Below, piece by piece: positions 51,166 to 60,406 of a stretch of 64,000 bases of DNA. This stretch comes from Klenkia taihuensis (GTDB lineage Bacteria > Actinomycetota > Actinomycetes > Mycobacteriales > Geodermatophilaceae), in the NCBI RefSeq assembly GCF_900112525.1, contig NZ_FOMD01000002.1, positions 806,001-870,000 of the forward strand, given 5' to 3'. The position numbers and the translations under genes were made by a program. The notes below the pieces were generated by a model. That model made no database searches, was not told where the DNA came from, and was given only the letters and a program-made list of their open reading frames with translations. Each line of letters opens with the position of its first letter. Position 1 is the stretch's first letter.

Positions 51166-51942
51166 TCAGCCGACGAGCAGGGCCTCCCGGCCGCCGCGCA
51201 GCGCGGCGGCCCGGATCACCAGCGACCCGGCGACGACGACGGCGGCACCCAGCGCGGCCACGGTGACCGGCAACGGGCCGCCGGCCGCGGCGATCGCGGT
51301 GGTGCCCCAGACGACGGCGAGGGCGAACGGCCCGGCCGCGACCCTCGAGGCCAGCACCAGCGCACCGCCGACGACCGCCACCGCGACCAGCGCGACGACC
51401 GCCCAGACCTGCGACGACGTGGTGCCCGGGTCGATGCCGAGCAGGGCGACGCCGGTGTTGCCGACGTTGGCCACCGGCGCCACGGTCACCCAGCCCAGCA
51501 GCAGGCCGGCGGTGGCGGCGGGCAGCACCCGGGCCGCACCGGTGACGTCGAGGTCCTGCAGCCGCGCGTAGGCGACGGCCGCACCGGCGGTGATGCCGAA
51601 GATGACCACCTGGGCGGTCCACTGCGCCGCCGGCGAGGCGAACGGGTAGACCACCTCCCAGACCGCGTTGCCGGCGAAGGCCAGCGCGAGCGGCCAGCCG
51701 GTGCGCCGGTGCACCTCGCGGGTGCGCTGCGACGGCAGCGCCTGGTGGACGGCCCAGGCCAGCGAGCCCAGGAAGATCACTCCCCAGATGCTGAACGCGT
51801 AGCCGGCCGGGGTGACCAGCGAGCGGGCGCCGTCGCTGACGTCCCCGACGCTGCGGCCGGACAGGACGGTGCCCAGCGGGCTCCCGGCGACCTGGGCCAC
51901 GGCGGCCACGACGACCGCGACCACCCGTGTGGTGTCCTTCAT
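51166..51942 (-). CDS. TspO/MBR-like tryptophan-rich polytopic membrane protein
   Basis: A 258-residue membrane protein with about eight hydrophobic helices. The block LVTPAGYAFSIWGVIFLGSLAWAVHQALP, followed by WPLALAFAGNAVWEVVYPF, resembles the tryptophan-rich sensory protein (TspO/MBR) superfamily in its actinobacterial long form. TspO proteins bind porphyrins and take part in stress or light responses in some bacteria; function here is inferred from family only. The ATG at 51942 has GAGGAG upstream. It is divergent from a MarR gene 76 bp away, which likely regulates it. Confidence 0.65.
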   Translation of the reverse strand: MKDTTRVVAVVVAAVAQVAGSPLGTVLSGRSVGDVSDGARSLVTPAGYAFSIWGVIFLGSLAWAVHQALPSQRTREVHRRTGWPLALAFAGNAVWEVVYPFASPAAQWTAQVVIFGITAGAAVAYARLQDLDVTGAARVLPAATAGLLLGWVTVAPVANVGNTGVALLGIDPGTTSSQVWAVVALVAVAVVGGALVLASRVAAGPFALAVVWGTTAIAAAGGPLPVTVAALGAAVVVAGSLVIRAAALRGGREALLVG

Positions 51943-52018
51943 GTTCTGCTCCTCGCACGCTTCTCGACGACCAGATCTCTCTACCGTGGAACAATCGGGC
52001 CGAAACCCGGAGGTGACG

Positions 52019-52486
52019 ATGGACGCACGGCACCGCGAGGTCGTCCTGCTCCTCCGCTCGGTCGCGGTCGAGAGCAACCGGACGGCGGCCGTCTTCGGCG
52101 AGACGCACGACCTGCACCGCACCGACCTCGACGCACTGGCCGTCGTGGTGGGCGCCTCGGTCGCCGGCCGGGAGATGACGCCGGGCCTGCTGGCCACCGA
52201 GCTGCGGCTGTCCTCGCCCGCCACCACCGCGCTGGTCGACCGGCTCGAGCGGTCGGGCCACCTGGTCCGCGAGCGCTCCACCACCGACCGGCGCCGGGTC
52301 GTGCTCAAGGTGCAGGACACCGCCCGCGAGCTGGCCCGGGAGTTCTTCACCCCGATGGCCGAGGACGTCGGCGCGGTCCTGCAGGGGATGACCGACGAGG
52401 AGGTGCAGGTCGTGGCCCGGTTCCTGCACCGGGCGGTCGAGGCGTTGCGCCCCCGCCCGGGTTCGCCGGAGGCACCCGCGGGGTAG
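52019..52486 (+). CDS. MarR-family transcriptional regulator
   Basis: A 155-residue winged-helix regulator. LHRTDLDALAVVVGA, MTPGLLATELRLSSPATTALVDRLERSGHLVRERSTTDRRRVVLKV is the MarR recognition helix and wing, shown here in two parts of the same fold. The ATG at 52019 follows GGAGG by six bases. It is divergent from the TspO-like gene, the usual arrangement for a MarR repressor and its target, and 10 bp upstream of the DedA-like gene. The ligand is unknown. Confidence 0.9.
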   Translation: MDARHREVVLLLRSVAVESNRTAAVFGETHDLHRTDLDALAVVVGASVAGREMTPGLLATELRLSSPATTALVDRLERSGHLVRERSTTDRRRVVLKVQDTARELAREFFTPMAEDVGAVLQGMTDEEVQVVARFLHRAVEALRPRPGSPEAPAG

Positions 52487-52496
52487 CACCCGCCGC

Positions 52497-53099
52497 GTGG
52501 AGGACCTGCTGAACGCCCTGGCCAGCGCCCCGCGGGGCACCGGCCTGGCCGTCATCGCCGTCGTCCTGGTCGCCGAGGCCGCCTTCCTGGTCGGCATGCT
52601 GCTGCCCGGCAGCACCGCCGCGCTGGCCGCCGGCTGGCTCGCGGTCGACCGCGGTTTCCCGCTGCCGCTGGTGATCGCCGTCGTCACCGCGGCCACCGTG
52701 GTCGGCGCCCACCTGTCCTGGTGGCGGGGCCAGCACAGCGACGCCCCGGTCAAGGCCAGGGGCAAGGTCCGCACGCTGCTGTCGAAGGTCTTCCGCGGGC
52801 TGCGCCGGCACCCGGTGGTGGCCGTCGCGGTCGCCCAGTGCGTCGCCGGCACCCGCACGCTCACGCCCCGCGCGGCCGCCGCGGCCGGCGTGCCCTACCG
52901 GCGCTTCGCCGTCGCCCAGTTCGCCGGCGCCGTGGTCTGGGCCAGCGTCCTGGTCACCAGCGGCACCACCGCGGCGAACCTGATGCCGCCGCTGGACCCC
53001 GACGTCTACGTCGCCGTCCCCCTGGTCGTCGGCACGGTCCTGCTGGTCCTCCTCGCCGCGAAGCTGGTCCGCCGGCGCCGGGTCGCGGTCACCGCCTGA
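52497..53099 (+). CDS. DedA/VTT-family membrane protein
   Basis: A 200-residue membrane protein: about four or five helices with EAAFLVGMLLPGSTAALAAGWLA near the N-terminus and GTRTLTPRAAAAAGVPYRRFAVAQFAGAVVWA in the middle, both standard SNARE-associated/VTT-domain features. DedA proteins support membrane homeostasis and lipid-carrier recycling (undecaprenyl phosphate flipping in some). The GTG at 52497 is 10 bp after the MarR stop, so they may be co-transcribed. The 3' end overlaps the convergent DUF309 gene by 11 bp. Confidence 0.87.
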   Translation: MEDLLNALASAPRGTGLAVIAVVLVAEAAFLVGMLLPGSTAALAAGWLAVDRGFPLPLVIAVVTAATVVGAHLSWWRGQHSDAPVKARGKVRTLLSKVFRGLRRHPVVAVAVAQCVAGTRTLTPRAAAAAGVPYRRFAVAQFAGAVVWASVLVTSGTTAANLMPPLDPDVYVAVPLVVGTVLLVLLAAKLVRRRRVAVTA

Positions 53100-53529
53100 G
53101 CCGCGGCCGGCCCTCCGCCGCCGGGCCCCGCGCCCACGCCGCCAGGGCAGCGGCGTCCACCCCCAGGACGGCGGCCACCGGCGCCGCCTCCTCCAGGTGC
53201 CCGGCGGCCCGCTCGCGCAGCGTCCGCGCGCCGACGGCGTTGCCCCGGGCGGCGTGGGTCAGCCCCACCGCCAGCTGTGCGAGGCCCCGCCAGAGCTGCC
53301 GCTGGTCGCCCGGGCCGGTCTTCCAGGCGTCCTCGAACACCTCGTGCGCGTGGAAGGGCCGGCCGGCGTCCAGCAGCCGCTGCGCCTCGTCGAGGGTCTG
53401 CTCCGCCGTCCGCACGACGCCCTCCGGCGCCCGCGGCACGTCGGGCGAGCCGTAGGGCAGCGGCCGGCCCAGCCCGTCCCGCGGGCGCGCGTTCCGCGCC
53501 CGGCCCTCGGCGTCCCGGTCCCGTGCCAC
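53089..53529 (-). CDS. DUF309 family protein
   Basis: A 146-residue soluble protein. The DUF309 core EAQRLLDAGRPFHAHEVFEDAWKTGPGDQRQLWRGLAQLAVGLTH carries the conserved His-x-His-Glu and Trp residues of the family. A basic N-terminal 30 residues precede it and an Ala-rich helical end follows. The biochemical role is unknown. The GTG at 53529 is one of two adjacent GTG codons. It stands alone and is divergent from the ergothioneine operon. Confidence 0.87.
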   Translation of the reverse strand: MARDRDAEGRARNARPRDGLGRPLPYGSPDVPRAPEGVVRTAEQTLDEAQRLLDAGRPFHAHEVFEDAWKTGPGDQRQLWRGLAQLAVGLTHAARGNAVGARTLRERAAGHLEEAAPVAAVLGVDAAALAAWARGPAAEGRPRLRR

Positions 53530-53701
53530 CACCCCATCCTGCGCGGGTGGACGGGAGGTGTCGACGTCCCCCCGGGGTTGCCCCCGGCGGGGCGTCGTGT
53601 GCAAGCTAGGAGGAGAGGACGGCCCGTTGTGGACGAGCCGCCCCCGCACCGACCCGCGGTCGTCGTCGACCGGTCCGGACCTGGAGGGGGTGGACGTGGC
53701 C

Positions 53702-54952
53702 ATGTCCCTGCACGGCGAGCACGTCGGCGAGCTGGCCGGCGTCGACGAGGCCCTCGAGCACGTCCGGCGCGGGGCGCTGACCCCCGCCGCGCCCGGCCCG
53801 GTGGGCCTGGAGCTCGAGGCGCACCTGGTCGACCGCGGCTCCCCGGGCCGCCGGGTGCCGTGGGCGCGGATCACCGGCCTGGTCGACGACCTCGGCCCGC
53901 TCCCCGGCGGCAGCCGGGTCACCCTCGAGCCCGGCGGCCAGGTCGAGCTGTCCGGCCCACCCGGGGACGACGTCGCCGCCGCGGTGGCCGGCCTGCGCGC
54001 CGACGCGGGCGTGCTGCGCCCGGTGCTGGGCGCCGCGGGTCTCGGGCTGGCGCCGCTGGGCACCGACCCCGCCCGCCCGGCGGCGCGGGTCAGCCCCGGC
54101 CCGCGGTACGCCGCGATGGAGCAGCACTTCGCCGCCGTCGGCTGCCCCCGCGCCGGCGCGGCGATGATGACCTCGACGGCGTCGGTGCAGGTCAACCTGG
54201 AGGCGGGCGCCCCGGCCGAGCAGCGCGACCGGGTCGCCCTGGCGCACGCGCTGGGCCCGGTGCTGGTCGCGGTGTCGGCGAGCTCGCCGATGCTGGCCGG
54301 CCGGGAGACCGGGTGGGCCTCCACCCGGCAGCAGGTGTGGGGTGACCTGGACCAGGCCCGCTGCGGGCCGCTGCTGGGCCGCCGGGACCCGGCCGAGGAG
54401 TGGGCCGAGTACGCCCTCGCCGCCCCGGTGATGCTGGTCCGGTTCACCGACGCGGGCGGCGCCGAGCCGGTCACCGGGCGGGTGCCGTTCGCCGACTGGG
54501 CCGCGGGCACCACCCTGCTCGGCGGCCGCCGCCCCTCGGCCGGCGACCTGGACTACCACCTGACCACGCTGTTCCCGCCGGTCCGGCTGCGCGGGTTCCT
54601 GGAGATCCGCTACCTCGACGCCGGCCCGGCCTGGCCCGCGCTCGCCGCGGTGACCGCCACCCTGCTCGACGACCCGGTCGCCGCCGACGCCGCGGCCGCG
54701 GCGTGCCTGCCCGTCGTGGGCCGGTGGACCACCGCCGCGCACCGGGGCCTGGCCGACCCCGCCCTGCACGCCGCCGCCCGCGCCTGCCTGGCCGCGGCCG
54801 CCGACCGGGTGCCCGCGGACCTGCGCGCCGAGGTGCACGCCCTCGCCGAGCAGGTCGAGGCGGGCACCGGCCCCGGCGACGCCGTGCTGACCACCGCCCG
54901 CGCCCACGGGCCCGAGGCCGCGCTGCTCGCGGCCACCGAGGAGGACCAGTGA
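53702..54952 (+). CDS. egtA: glutamate-cysteine ligase of the ergothioneine pathway (EgtA)
   Basis: Makes gamma-glutamylcysteine, the sulfur donor used by EgtB. The 416-residue GCS2-family protein has [12 protein letters not shown] near the N-terminus (glutamate/ATP site), a long middle with [13 protein letters not shown], and [15 protein letters not shown] late. The ATG at 53702 follows a GGAGGGGG run. A TTG at 53627, in frame and 8 bp after GGAGAGG, would add 25 residues and is the main alternative. Its GTGA overlap with egtB fixes the downstream end. A TTGCCC/CAAGCT pair at 53578-53607 could be the operon promoter. Confidence 0.9.
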   Translation: MSLHGEHVGELAGVDEALEHVRRGALTPAAPGPVGLELEAHLVDRGSPGRRVPWARITGLVDDLGPLPGGSRVTLEPGGQVELSGPPGDDVAAAVAGLRADAGVLRPVLGAAGLGLAPLGTDPARPAARVSPGPRYAAMEQHFAAVGCPRAGAAMMTSTASVQVNLEAGAPAEQRDRVALAHALGPVLVAVSASSPMLAGRETGWASTRQQVWGDLDQARCGPLLGRRDPAEEWAEYALAAPVMLVRFTDAGGAEPVTGRVPFADWAAGTTLLGGRRPSAGDLDYHLTTLFPPVRLRGFLEIRYLDAGPAWPALAAVTATLLDDPVAADAAAAACLPVVGRWTTAAHRGLADPALHAAARACLAAAADRVPADLRAEVHALAEQVEAGTGPGDAVLTTARAHGPEAALLAATEEDQ

Positions 54953-56223
54953 CCGATCTCAGGACCGACATCGACGCCGTGGTCCGCGACCTGGCCGCGG
55001 CCCGCGACCGTACCCTGCACCTGACCGACCTCGACGAGCCCGAGCTGCTGCGCCAGCACGACCCGCTGATGAGCCCGCTGGTCTGGGACCTCGCGCACAT
55101 CGGCCAGCAGGAGGACCTCTGGCTGCTGCGCGGCGGCCAGGCCGGGCGGTGCGGGATCCTGCCGCCGGACGTCGAGCAGCTCTACGACGCCTTCACCCAC
55201 CCCCGCGCGGTCCGCGCCACGCTCCCCCTCCTCCCGCCGGTGGACGCGCGCAGCTACGTCGCCGAGGTGCGCGCCCGGGTGCTGGACCGGGTCGCCGACG
55301 CCGACGCGTTCGAGGTGGCCATGGTGGTCAGCCACGAGCAGCAGCACGACGAGACGATGCTGCAGACCCTGCAGCTGCGCCGCGGCCCCGCCGTCCTCGG
55401 CGCCGGCACCCCGCTGCCGCCCGGTCGGCCCGGCGTCGCCGGCACCTCGGTGCTGGTCCCCGGCGGCCCCGCGGTCATCGGCGTGGACGGCACGGACGAG
55501 CCGTTCAGCCTGGACAACGAGCGCGGCGCGCACACCGTCGACGTCCCCGCCTTCCGGATCGGCCGGGTGCCGGTCACCAACGCCGAGTACGCGGGGTTCA
55601 TCGGGGACGGCGGCTACGCCCGGCCCGAGCTGTGGAGCGAGCGGGGCTGGCAGGTGCGCACCGACATGGGCCTGGCGCACCCGATGGGCTGGCACGGCGA
55701 CGGCACCCGCACCCGGTTCGGGCTGGTCGAGGAGGTGCCCGGTGACGAACCGGTCCAGCACATCACCTGGTTCGAGGCCGACGCCTACGCCCGCTGGGCC
55801 GGCGCCCGGCTGCCCACCGAGGTGGAGTGGGAGAAGGCCGCCGCCTGGGACCCGGCCACCGGCCGCCGCCGCCGGCATCCCTGGGGCTCCGCCGAGCCGA
55901 CCCCGGACCTGGCCAACCTCGGCGGCACCGCGCTGCGCCCCGCCCCCGTCGGCGCGTACCCGGCCGGCGCCTCGGCGTACGGCGTCGAGCAGCTGATGGG
56001 CGACGTGTGGGAGTGGACGTCCTCGGACTTCACCGCGTGGCCCGGCTTCACCCCGATGCTCTACGCCGACTACTCCGCACCGTTCTTCGGCGGCGACTAC
56101 AAGGTGCTGCGCGGGGGCGCGTGGTCGGTCGGGGCGTCGATCCTGCGGCCGAGCTTCCGCAACTGGGACCACCCGCAGCGGCGGCAGGTCTTCAGCGGCG
56201 TCCGGCTGGCCTGGGATGTGTAG
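54949..56223 (+). CDS. egtB: hercynylcysteine sulfoxide synthase (EgtB)
   Basis: A non-haem iron enzyme joining hercynine and gamma-glutamylcysteine with O2. The 424-residue protein has an N-terminal DinB-like domain with the iron histidines His50 (AHIGQQE) and His129/His133 (HEQQHDE), and a C-terminal formylglycine-generating-enzyme-type sulfatase domain ([18 protein letters not shown] to FSGVRLAW), the standard EgtB fusion. The GTG at 54949 overlaps the egtA stop. The downstream gap to egtC is 5 bp. Confidence 0.95.
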   Translation: MTDLRTDIDAVVRDLAAARDRTLHLTDLDEPELLRQHDPLMSPLVWDLAHIGQQEDLWLLRGGQAGRCGILPPDVEQLYDAFTHPRAVRATLPLLPPVDARSYVAEVRARVLDRVADADAFEVAMVVSHEQQHDETMLQTLQLRRGPAVLGAGTPLPPGRPGVAGTSVLVPGGPAVIGVDGTDEPFSLDNERGAHTVDVPAFRIGRVPVTNAEYAGFIGDGGYARPELWSERGWQVRTDMGLAHPMGWHGDGTRTRFGLVEEVPGDEPVQHITWFEADAYARWAGARLPTEVEWEKAAAWDPATGRRRRHPWGSAEPTPDLANLGGTALRPAPVGAYPAGASAYGVEQLMGDVWEWTSSDFTAWPGFTPMLYADYSAPFFGGDYKVLRGGAWSVGASILRPSFRNWDHPQRRQVFSGVRLAWDV

Positions 56224-56228
56224 GCACC

Positions 56229-56918
56229 GTGTGTAGGCACATCGCCTGGCTGGGCCGCCCGCGCACGCTGGCGTCGCTGGTGCTGGAGCCGCCGTCCTCG
56301 CTGCTGGTGCAGTCCTACGCCCCGCGGCGGCAGCGGCACGGCACGGTCAACGCCGACGGCTGGGGCGTGGGCTGGTGGGCCCCCGACCGGCCCGAGCCCG
56401 CCCGCTGGCGCGCGGCCACCCCGCTGTGGGGCTCGGCGTCCTTCGCCTCGGTCGCCCCGGCGGTGGCGTCGACGTGCGTGCTGGCCGCCGTCCGGTCGGC
56501 CACCGTCGGCATGCCGGTCGACGAGACCGCCGCGGCGCCGTTCACCGACGGCCGCTGGCTGCTCTCGCACAACGGCCGGGTCGACCGCGCCGTGCTGCCG
56601 CCCGCGCCCGGCGCGGAGTCGGTGTGCGACAGCGCCCAGCTCGCCGCGGTCGTCCTCTCCCGCGGCGCCGAGACGCTCGGCGACGTCGTCGTCGAGGTGG
56701 GGACGGCGGACCCCGCCGCGCGGCTGAACCTGCTGGCCACCGACGGCACCCGGCTGCTGGCCACCACCTGGGGCGACACCCTCTCGGTGCTCACCACCGA
56801 CGAGGGCACCGTGGTTGCCAGCGAGCCCTTCGACGACGACCCGCGCTGGACCGACGTCCCCGACCGGCACCTGGTCACGGTCACCCCCGACGGCACCGCC
56901 CTGGAGGCCCTGCAGTGA
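56229..56918 (+). CDS. egtC: gamma-glutamyl-hercynylcysteine sulfoxide amidohydrolase (EgtC)
   Basis: Removes the glutamyl group. The 229-residue class II glutamine-amidotransferase-fold enzyme depends on an exposed N-terminal cysteine. The GTG at 56229 is followed directly by a TGT codon, so Cys2 becomes the nucleophile after methionine removal, which decides this start. Conserved VNADGWGVGWW and LLSHNGRVDRAV follow. The GTGA overlap with egtD ends it. An in-phase upstream start would destroy the cysteine terminus. Confidence 0.94.
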   Translation: MCRHIAWLGRPRTLASLVLEPPSSLLVQSYAPRRQRHGTVNADGWGVGWWAPDRPEPARWRAATPLWGSASFASVAPAVASTCVLAAVRSATVGMPVDETAAAPFTDGRWLLSHNGRVDRAVLPPAPGAESVCDSAQLAAVVLSRGAETLGDVVVEVGTADPAARLNLLATDGTRLLATTWGDTLSVLTTDEGTVVASEPFDDDPRWTDVPDRHLVTVTPDGTALEALQ

Positions 56919-57883
56919 GCTTCACCCTGACCGACCACCTCGGCCCCGTCGACGCCGGCGCCGCGCTGCGCGCCGACGTGCGGGCCGGGCTGACCGCGAC
57001 GCCGAGGACGCTGCCGCCGACCTGGTTCTACGACGCGCGCGGCAGCGAGCTGTTCGACGCGATCACCCGGCTGCCCGAGTACTACCCGACCCGCGCCGAG
57101 CGGGCCATCCTCGCCGAGCACGCCGACGAGGTCGCGGTGCTGTCGGGGGCGGACACCCTCGTGGAGCTCGGCAGCGGGACGTCGGAGAAGACCCAGCTGA
57201 TCCTGCAGGCGCTGACCACCGCCGGCACGCTGCGCCGGTTCGTGCCCTTCGACGTCGACCCGTCGGTGCTGCAGCACGCCGGCCGGGTGATCGGCGAGCG
57301 GTTCCCCGACCTCGCCGTGGACGCGGCGGTCGGCGACTTCACCCAGCACCTGGGCAAGCTGCCGCGCGAGGGCACCCGGCTGGTGGCCTTCCTCGGGTCC
57401 ACGATCGGCAACCTGGAGCCGGGGCCCCGCGCGGCGTTCCTGGCCGACGTCGGGGCGGTGCTCGACCCCGGTGACTGGTTCCTGCTGGGCACCGACCTGG
57501 TCAAGGACACCGGCCGGCTGGTCGCCGCCTACGACGACGCGGCGGGGGTGACCGCGGCGTTCAACAAGAACGTGCTGGCCGTCGTGAACCGCGAGCTGGA
57601 CGCCGACGCCGACCTGGACGCCTTCACCCACGTCGCGCTCTGGGACCCGGAGAACTCCTGGATCGAGATGCGGCTGCGGGCGGTCCGCGACCAGGTGGTG
57701 CACATCGGCGCGCTGGACCTCGACGTCCCCTTCGCGGCGGGTGAGGACATCCGCACCGAGGTCTCCACCAAGTTCCGCACCGAGCAGGTGGCGCAGGAGC
57801 TGGCGGCGGCCGGGCTGCGGGCGGCGGAGTGCTGGACCGACCCGGACGGCGACTTCGCGCTGACCCTGGCCACACCGTTCTGA
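56915..57883 (+). CDS. egtD: L-histidine N-alpha-methyltransferase (EgtD)
   Basis: Trimethylates histidine to hercynine with three SAM. The 322-residue protein is a DUF2260/EgtD-type methyltransferase: TPRTLPPTWFYDARGSELFDAITRLPEYYPTRAE (split by the substrate loop), SAM site LVELGSGTSEKT, FLGSTIGNLEP and FNKNVLAVVNRELDAD are all family hallmarks. Coupled by overlap to egtC. It supplies the substrate for EgtB. Confidence 0.96.
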   Translation: MSFTLTDHLGPVDAGAALRADVRAGLTATPRTLPPTWFYDARGSELFDAITRLPEYYPTRAERAILAEHADEVAVLSGADTLVELGSGTSEKTQLILQALTTAGTLRRFVPFDVDPSVLQHAGRVIGERFPDLAVDAAVGDFTQHLGKLPREGTRLVAFLGSTIGNLEPGPRAAFLADVGAVLDPGDWFLLGTDLVKDTGRLVAAYDDAAGVTAAFNKNVLAVVNRELDADADLDAFTHVALWDPENSWIEMRLRAVRDQVVHIGALDLDVPFAAGEDIRTEVSTKFRTEQVAQELAAAGLRAAECWTDPDGDFALTLATPF

Positions 57884-57906
57884 GCGACCCCGACGAGGAT
57901 GTGCGG

Positions 57907-59013
57907 GTGACCCTCCCCCACCCGGAGCTCGGCGCCGCCTGGCGCGCTGCCCGTCCCCGGCCCGCCGGGGTGCACCTGGACTCCGCGGCGTGCAGCCGGC
58001 AGTCGGCCAAGGTGCTCGACGCGGTGGCCCACCACGCCCGGCACGAGGCCGAGGTCGGCGGCTACGTGGCGCAGGAGTCGGCGGAGATGCTGCTGCAGCA
58101 GGGCCGGTCGGTGCTGGCCGGGATGGTCGGGATGGCCGCCGCCGACGTCGCGTTCACCGAGAGCGCGTCGTCCTCGATCCGCATCCTGCTCGACGCCTGG
58201 CCGCTGCCGGCCGGGTCGCGGGTGGCCGTGCTGCCCGGGGAGTACCACGGCAACCTCGCCGCGCTGACCCACCACGGCCTGGAGCCGCTGCTGCTGCCCG
58301 CCGACGACCTGGGCCGGCTGGACCTGGACGCCACCGCCCGGCTGGTGCGGGCGGACCCGCCGGCCGCGGTGCACCTGACCGTGGTGGCCAGCCACCGCGG
58401 CGTCGTGCAGCCCTGGACCGAGCTGTCCCGGCTGTGCCGGGCCACCGGCGTCCCGCTCGTGGTCGACGTGGCGCAGGCCCTGGGCCAGGTGGACTGCGAC
58501 GTCGCGGCCGACGTCGTCTACGGCACCTCCCGCAAGTGGCTGACCGGGCCGCGCGGCGTCGGTTTCCTGGTCACCCGGCCCGCCTTCCGCGCCGGGCTGC
58601 GGCCGGTGCAGGGCGACCCGGACGACGCGCTGTCCTACGAGACGCACGACGCGCACGTGGCCGGCCGGGTCGGGCTGACCCTGGCGATCGGCGAGCACCT
58701 GGCCGCCGGTCCGGTGGCGGTGCGCGAGCGGCTGGCCGGCATCGGCTCCGCGGTGCGCGAGCGGGTGGCCGACGTCCCGGGCTGGACGGCGGTCGAGCCG
58801 CTGGACGAGCCGACCGCGTCCACCACCCTGACCGGCCCGGACGTCGTCACCGCGCACGCCCGGCTGCGGGCCGAGCACGGCGTGGTCACGACGCTGTGCC
58901 TGCCCGCGCGGGCGCCGGGCGAGCTGCGGGAGCCGGTGCTGCGGGTCTCCCCGCACCTGGACGTGACCGACGCCGACCTCGACACCCTGGTCGAGGCGCT
59001 GCGCGCCGGCTGA
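57907..59013 (+). CDS. egtE: PLP-dependent C-S lyase of ergothioneine synthesis (EgtE)
   Basis: Cleaves hercynylcysteine sulfoxide to ergothioneine, the final step. The 368-residue protein is a fold-type I (class V aminotransferase-like) enzyme with HLDSAACSRQSAKVLDA at the start, VVDVAQALGQVDCDVAADVVYGTSRKWLTGPRGVGFL containing the Schiff-base lysine (GTSRKW), and EHGVVTTLCLP later. The GTG at 57907 is preceded by GAGG with eight bases between; a GTG at 57901 is closer but badly spaced. It is 23 bp after egtD, so the operon is complete. Confidence 0.9.
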   Translation: MTLPHPELGAAWRAARPRPAGVHLDSAACSRQSAKVLDAVAHHARHEAEVGGYVAQESAEMLLQQGRSVLAGMVGMAAADVAFTESASSSIRILLDAWPLPAGSRVAVLPGEYHGNLAALTHHGLEPLLLPADDLGRLDLDATARLVRADPPAAVHLTVVASHRGVVQPWTELSRLCRATGVPLVVDVAQALGQVDCDVAADVVYGTSRKWLTGPRGVGFLVTRPAFRAGLRPVQGDPDDALSYETHDAHVAGRVGLTLAIGEHLAAGPVAVRERLAGIGSAVRERVADVPGWTAVEPLDEPTASTTLTGPDVVTAHARLRAEHGVVTTLCLPARAPGELREPVLRVSPHLDVTDADLDTLVEALRAG

Positions 59014-59016
59014 GGG

Positions 59017-59337
59017 TCAGCGCGGGCTGTCGGCGACCTGGATGTCGAAGTTGGCGGTGTCGCCCTCGACCGACGTGGTGGTCATCGTGACGTCGTAGGT
59101 GCCCTCGAGACCGTCGGCGGTGAGCGCGCAGGTGATCGTCGCACCCTCCTCGGCGGGCAGGTCGTCCTCGCAGTCGATGTCGGGACGGACGTCGGTGCCG
59201 AGCTGCTGCTGCAGCTGGGTCTCCGCCTGGTCCTCGACGTCGTCGGAGTCGATCGACCCGGCTCCGCAGGAGGCCAGGCCCAGCGGCAGCAGGGTGGCGG
59301 CGGCGAGACCCAGCAGGGTGCGGCGGGTGCGGGACAT
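59017..59337 (-). CDS. DUF4333 lipoprotein
   Basis: A 106-residue secreted lipoprotein. The signal ends in LGLASCGAG with the lipid cysteine at about residue 24. The mature part is a small DUF4333 domain with VRPDIDCEDDLPAEEGATITCALTADG, two cysteines likely bonded, and a beta-rich end TYDVTMTTTSVEGDTANFDI. The function is unknown; relatives are abundant in actinobacterial envelopes. The ATG at 59337 follows GAGGAGGAG. It converges on egtE with 3 bp between stops. Confidence 0.88.
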   Translation of the reverse strand: MSRTRRTLLGLAAATLLPLGLASCGAGSIDSDDVEDQAETQLQQQLGTDVRPDIDCEDDLPAEEGATITCALTADGLEGTYDVTMTTTSVEGDTANFDIQVADSPR

Positions 59338-59401
59338 GGCTCCTCCTCGGCCAGGCGCACCTGGGGGTCCCCTGTGCGTCGGCCCAGAACCTAACCGGGA
59401 C

Positions 59402-60406
59402 TCACGCGTTCCGCCCGGCGTCGTCGAGGGCCCGCTGCAGCTCCCCCCGGCCGGCCTCGGTGGCCCGGCCCCACAGCCGCAGCCGGGCCATCCCGCCGTC
59501 GGGGAAGACGTCCAGCCGCACGGCCACCACCCCGGGGGCGTCCTCGAGCAGGAACCGGTGCCGGGTGTCGGGCTGCAGCCGGGTGCGGGGCAGCAGCTGC
59601 ACCTGCGCACCGTCGGCGGTGCGGCCGGTCAGCGCGGCCTCGCCCGGGGCGTTGCCCAGGAACCAGGAGGTGTCGAGCTCGGCGAGGGTGACCACGCCCT
59701 CGCAGGCCAGCTGCACGTCGACCCAGTCGTTGCCCCCGCCGCGCCGCCGGGCGTTCTCCCAGCCGCCGCCCATGTTCGCGGCGTCCCCGCGGCCGATGAG
59801 CTGGTGCGGGCTGCCGTAGAAGGCGTTGCTCACCGCGGTGACCCGGCCGCCGTTCTCCAGCGCGGCCAGGTCGAAGGGCCCGGCGTCGAGGAACCGGGGG
59901 TCGGGGACGGCGGTGCCGTGCACCCGGAAGCGGGCCACGCCGCCGTCGGGGTGGATGGTCAGCCGGACGTGGGTGACCCGCGGCCCGGGCTCGACGGCGA
60001 AGGCGTTGGCGGTGCCGCCGGCGAGGTCGACGCGGGGCAGCAGCGGCTGCCAGTCGGCGGCCACCAGCTCCTCGACCGAGGGGTGGCCCTCGACGGCGAC
60101 CGCCTGCACCGAGGCCTGCGGCGGGTAGTTGCCCAGGAAGAAGGCGGTGTCGACGACGACCCCGGCCACCACGCCCGGCGTGCCGAGCCGGACGACCGCC
60201 CAGTCCTCGCCGGGCTCGCGGCGGCGGCGGGTCTCCCAGCCGTCGTACTCCTTGCCCTTGTGCCCGAAGTCGGGGCGGGCCTGCGCCGGGCCGGGCAGCA
60301 CCAGGTTCTCCCGGGCGGCGAAGAACTCGTCGTTGGCGGCGACCACCGCGCCGCCCTGGGCCCGGTTCGCGAGGTCGGGCAGCGTGGTCCAGTCCGGTGC
60401 GGTCAC
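59402..60406 (-). CDS. alc: allantoicase
   Basis: Hydrolyses allantoate to ureidoglycolate and urea. The 334-residue protein is a tandem of two allantoicase jelly-roll domains, each with the [17 protein letters not shown] / [16 protein letters not shown] block and a [15 protein letters not shown] / [14 protein letters not shown] motif. Its GTG at 60406 overlaps the allB stop by four bases. The urea it makes feeds the urease encoded by the same operon. Confidence 0.93.
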   Translation of the reverse strand: MTAPDWTTLPDLANRAQGGAVVAANDEFFAARENLVLPGPAQARPDFGHKGKEYDGWETRRRREPGEDWAVVRLGTPGVVAGVVVDTAFFLGNYPPQASVQAVAVEGHPSVEELVAADWQPLLPRVDLAGGTANAFAVEPGPRVTHVRLTIHPDGGVARFRVHGTAVPDPRFLDAGPFDLAALENGGRVTAVSNAFYGSPHQLIGRGDAANMGGGWENARRRGGGNDWVDVQLACEGVVTLAELDTSWFLGNAPGEAALTGRTADGAQVQLLPRTRLQPDTRHRFLLEDAPGVVAVRLDVFPDGGMARLRLWGRATEAGRGELQRALDDAGRNA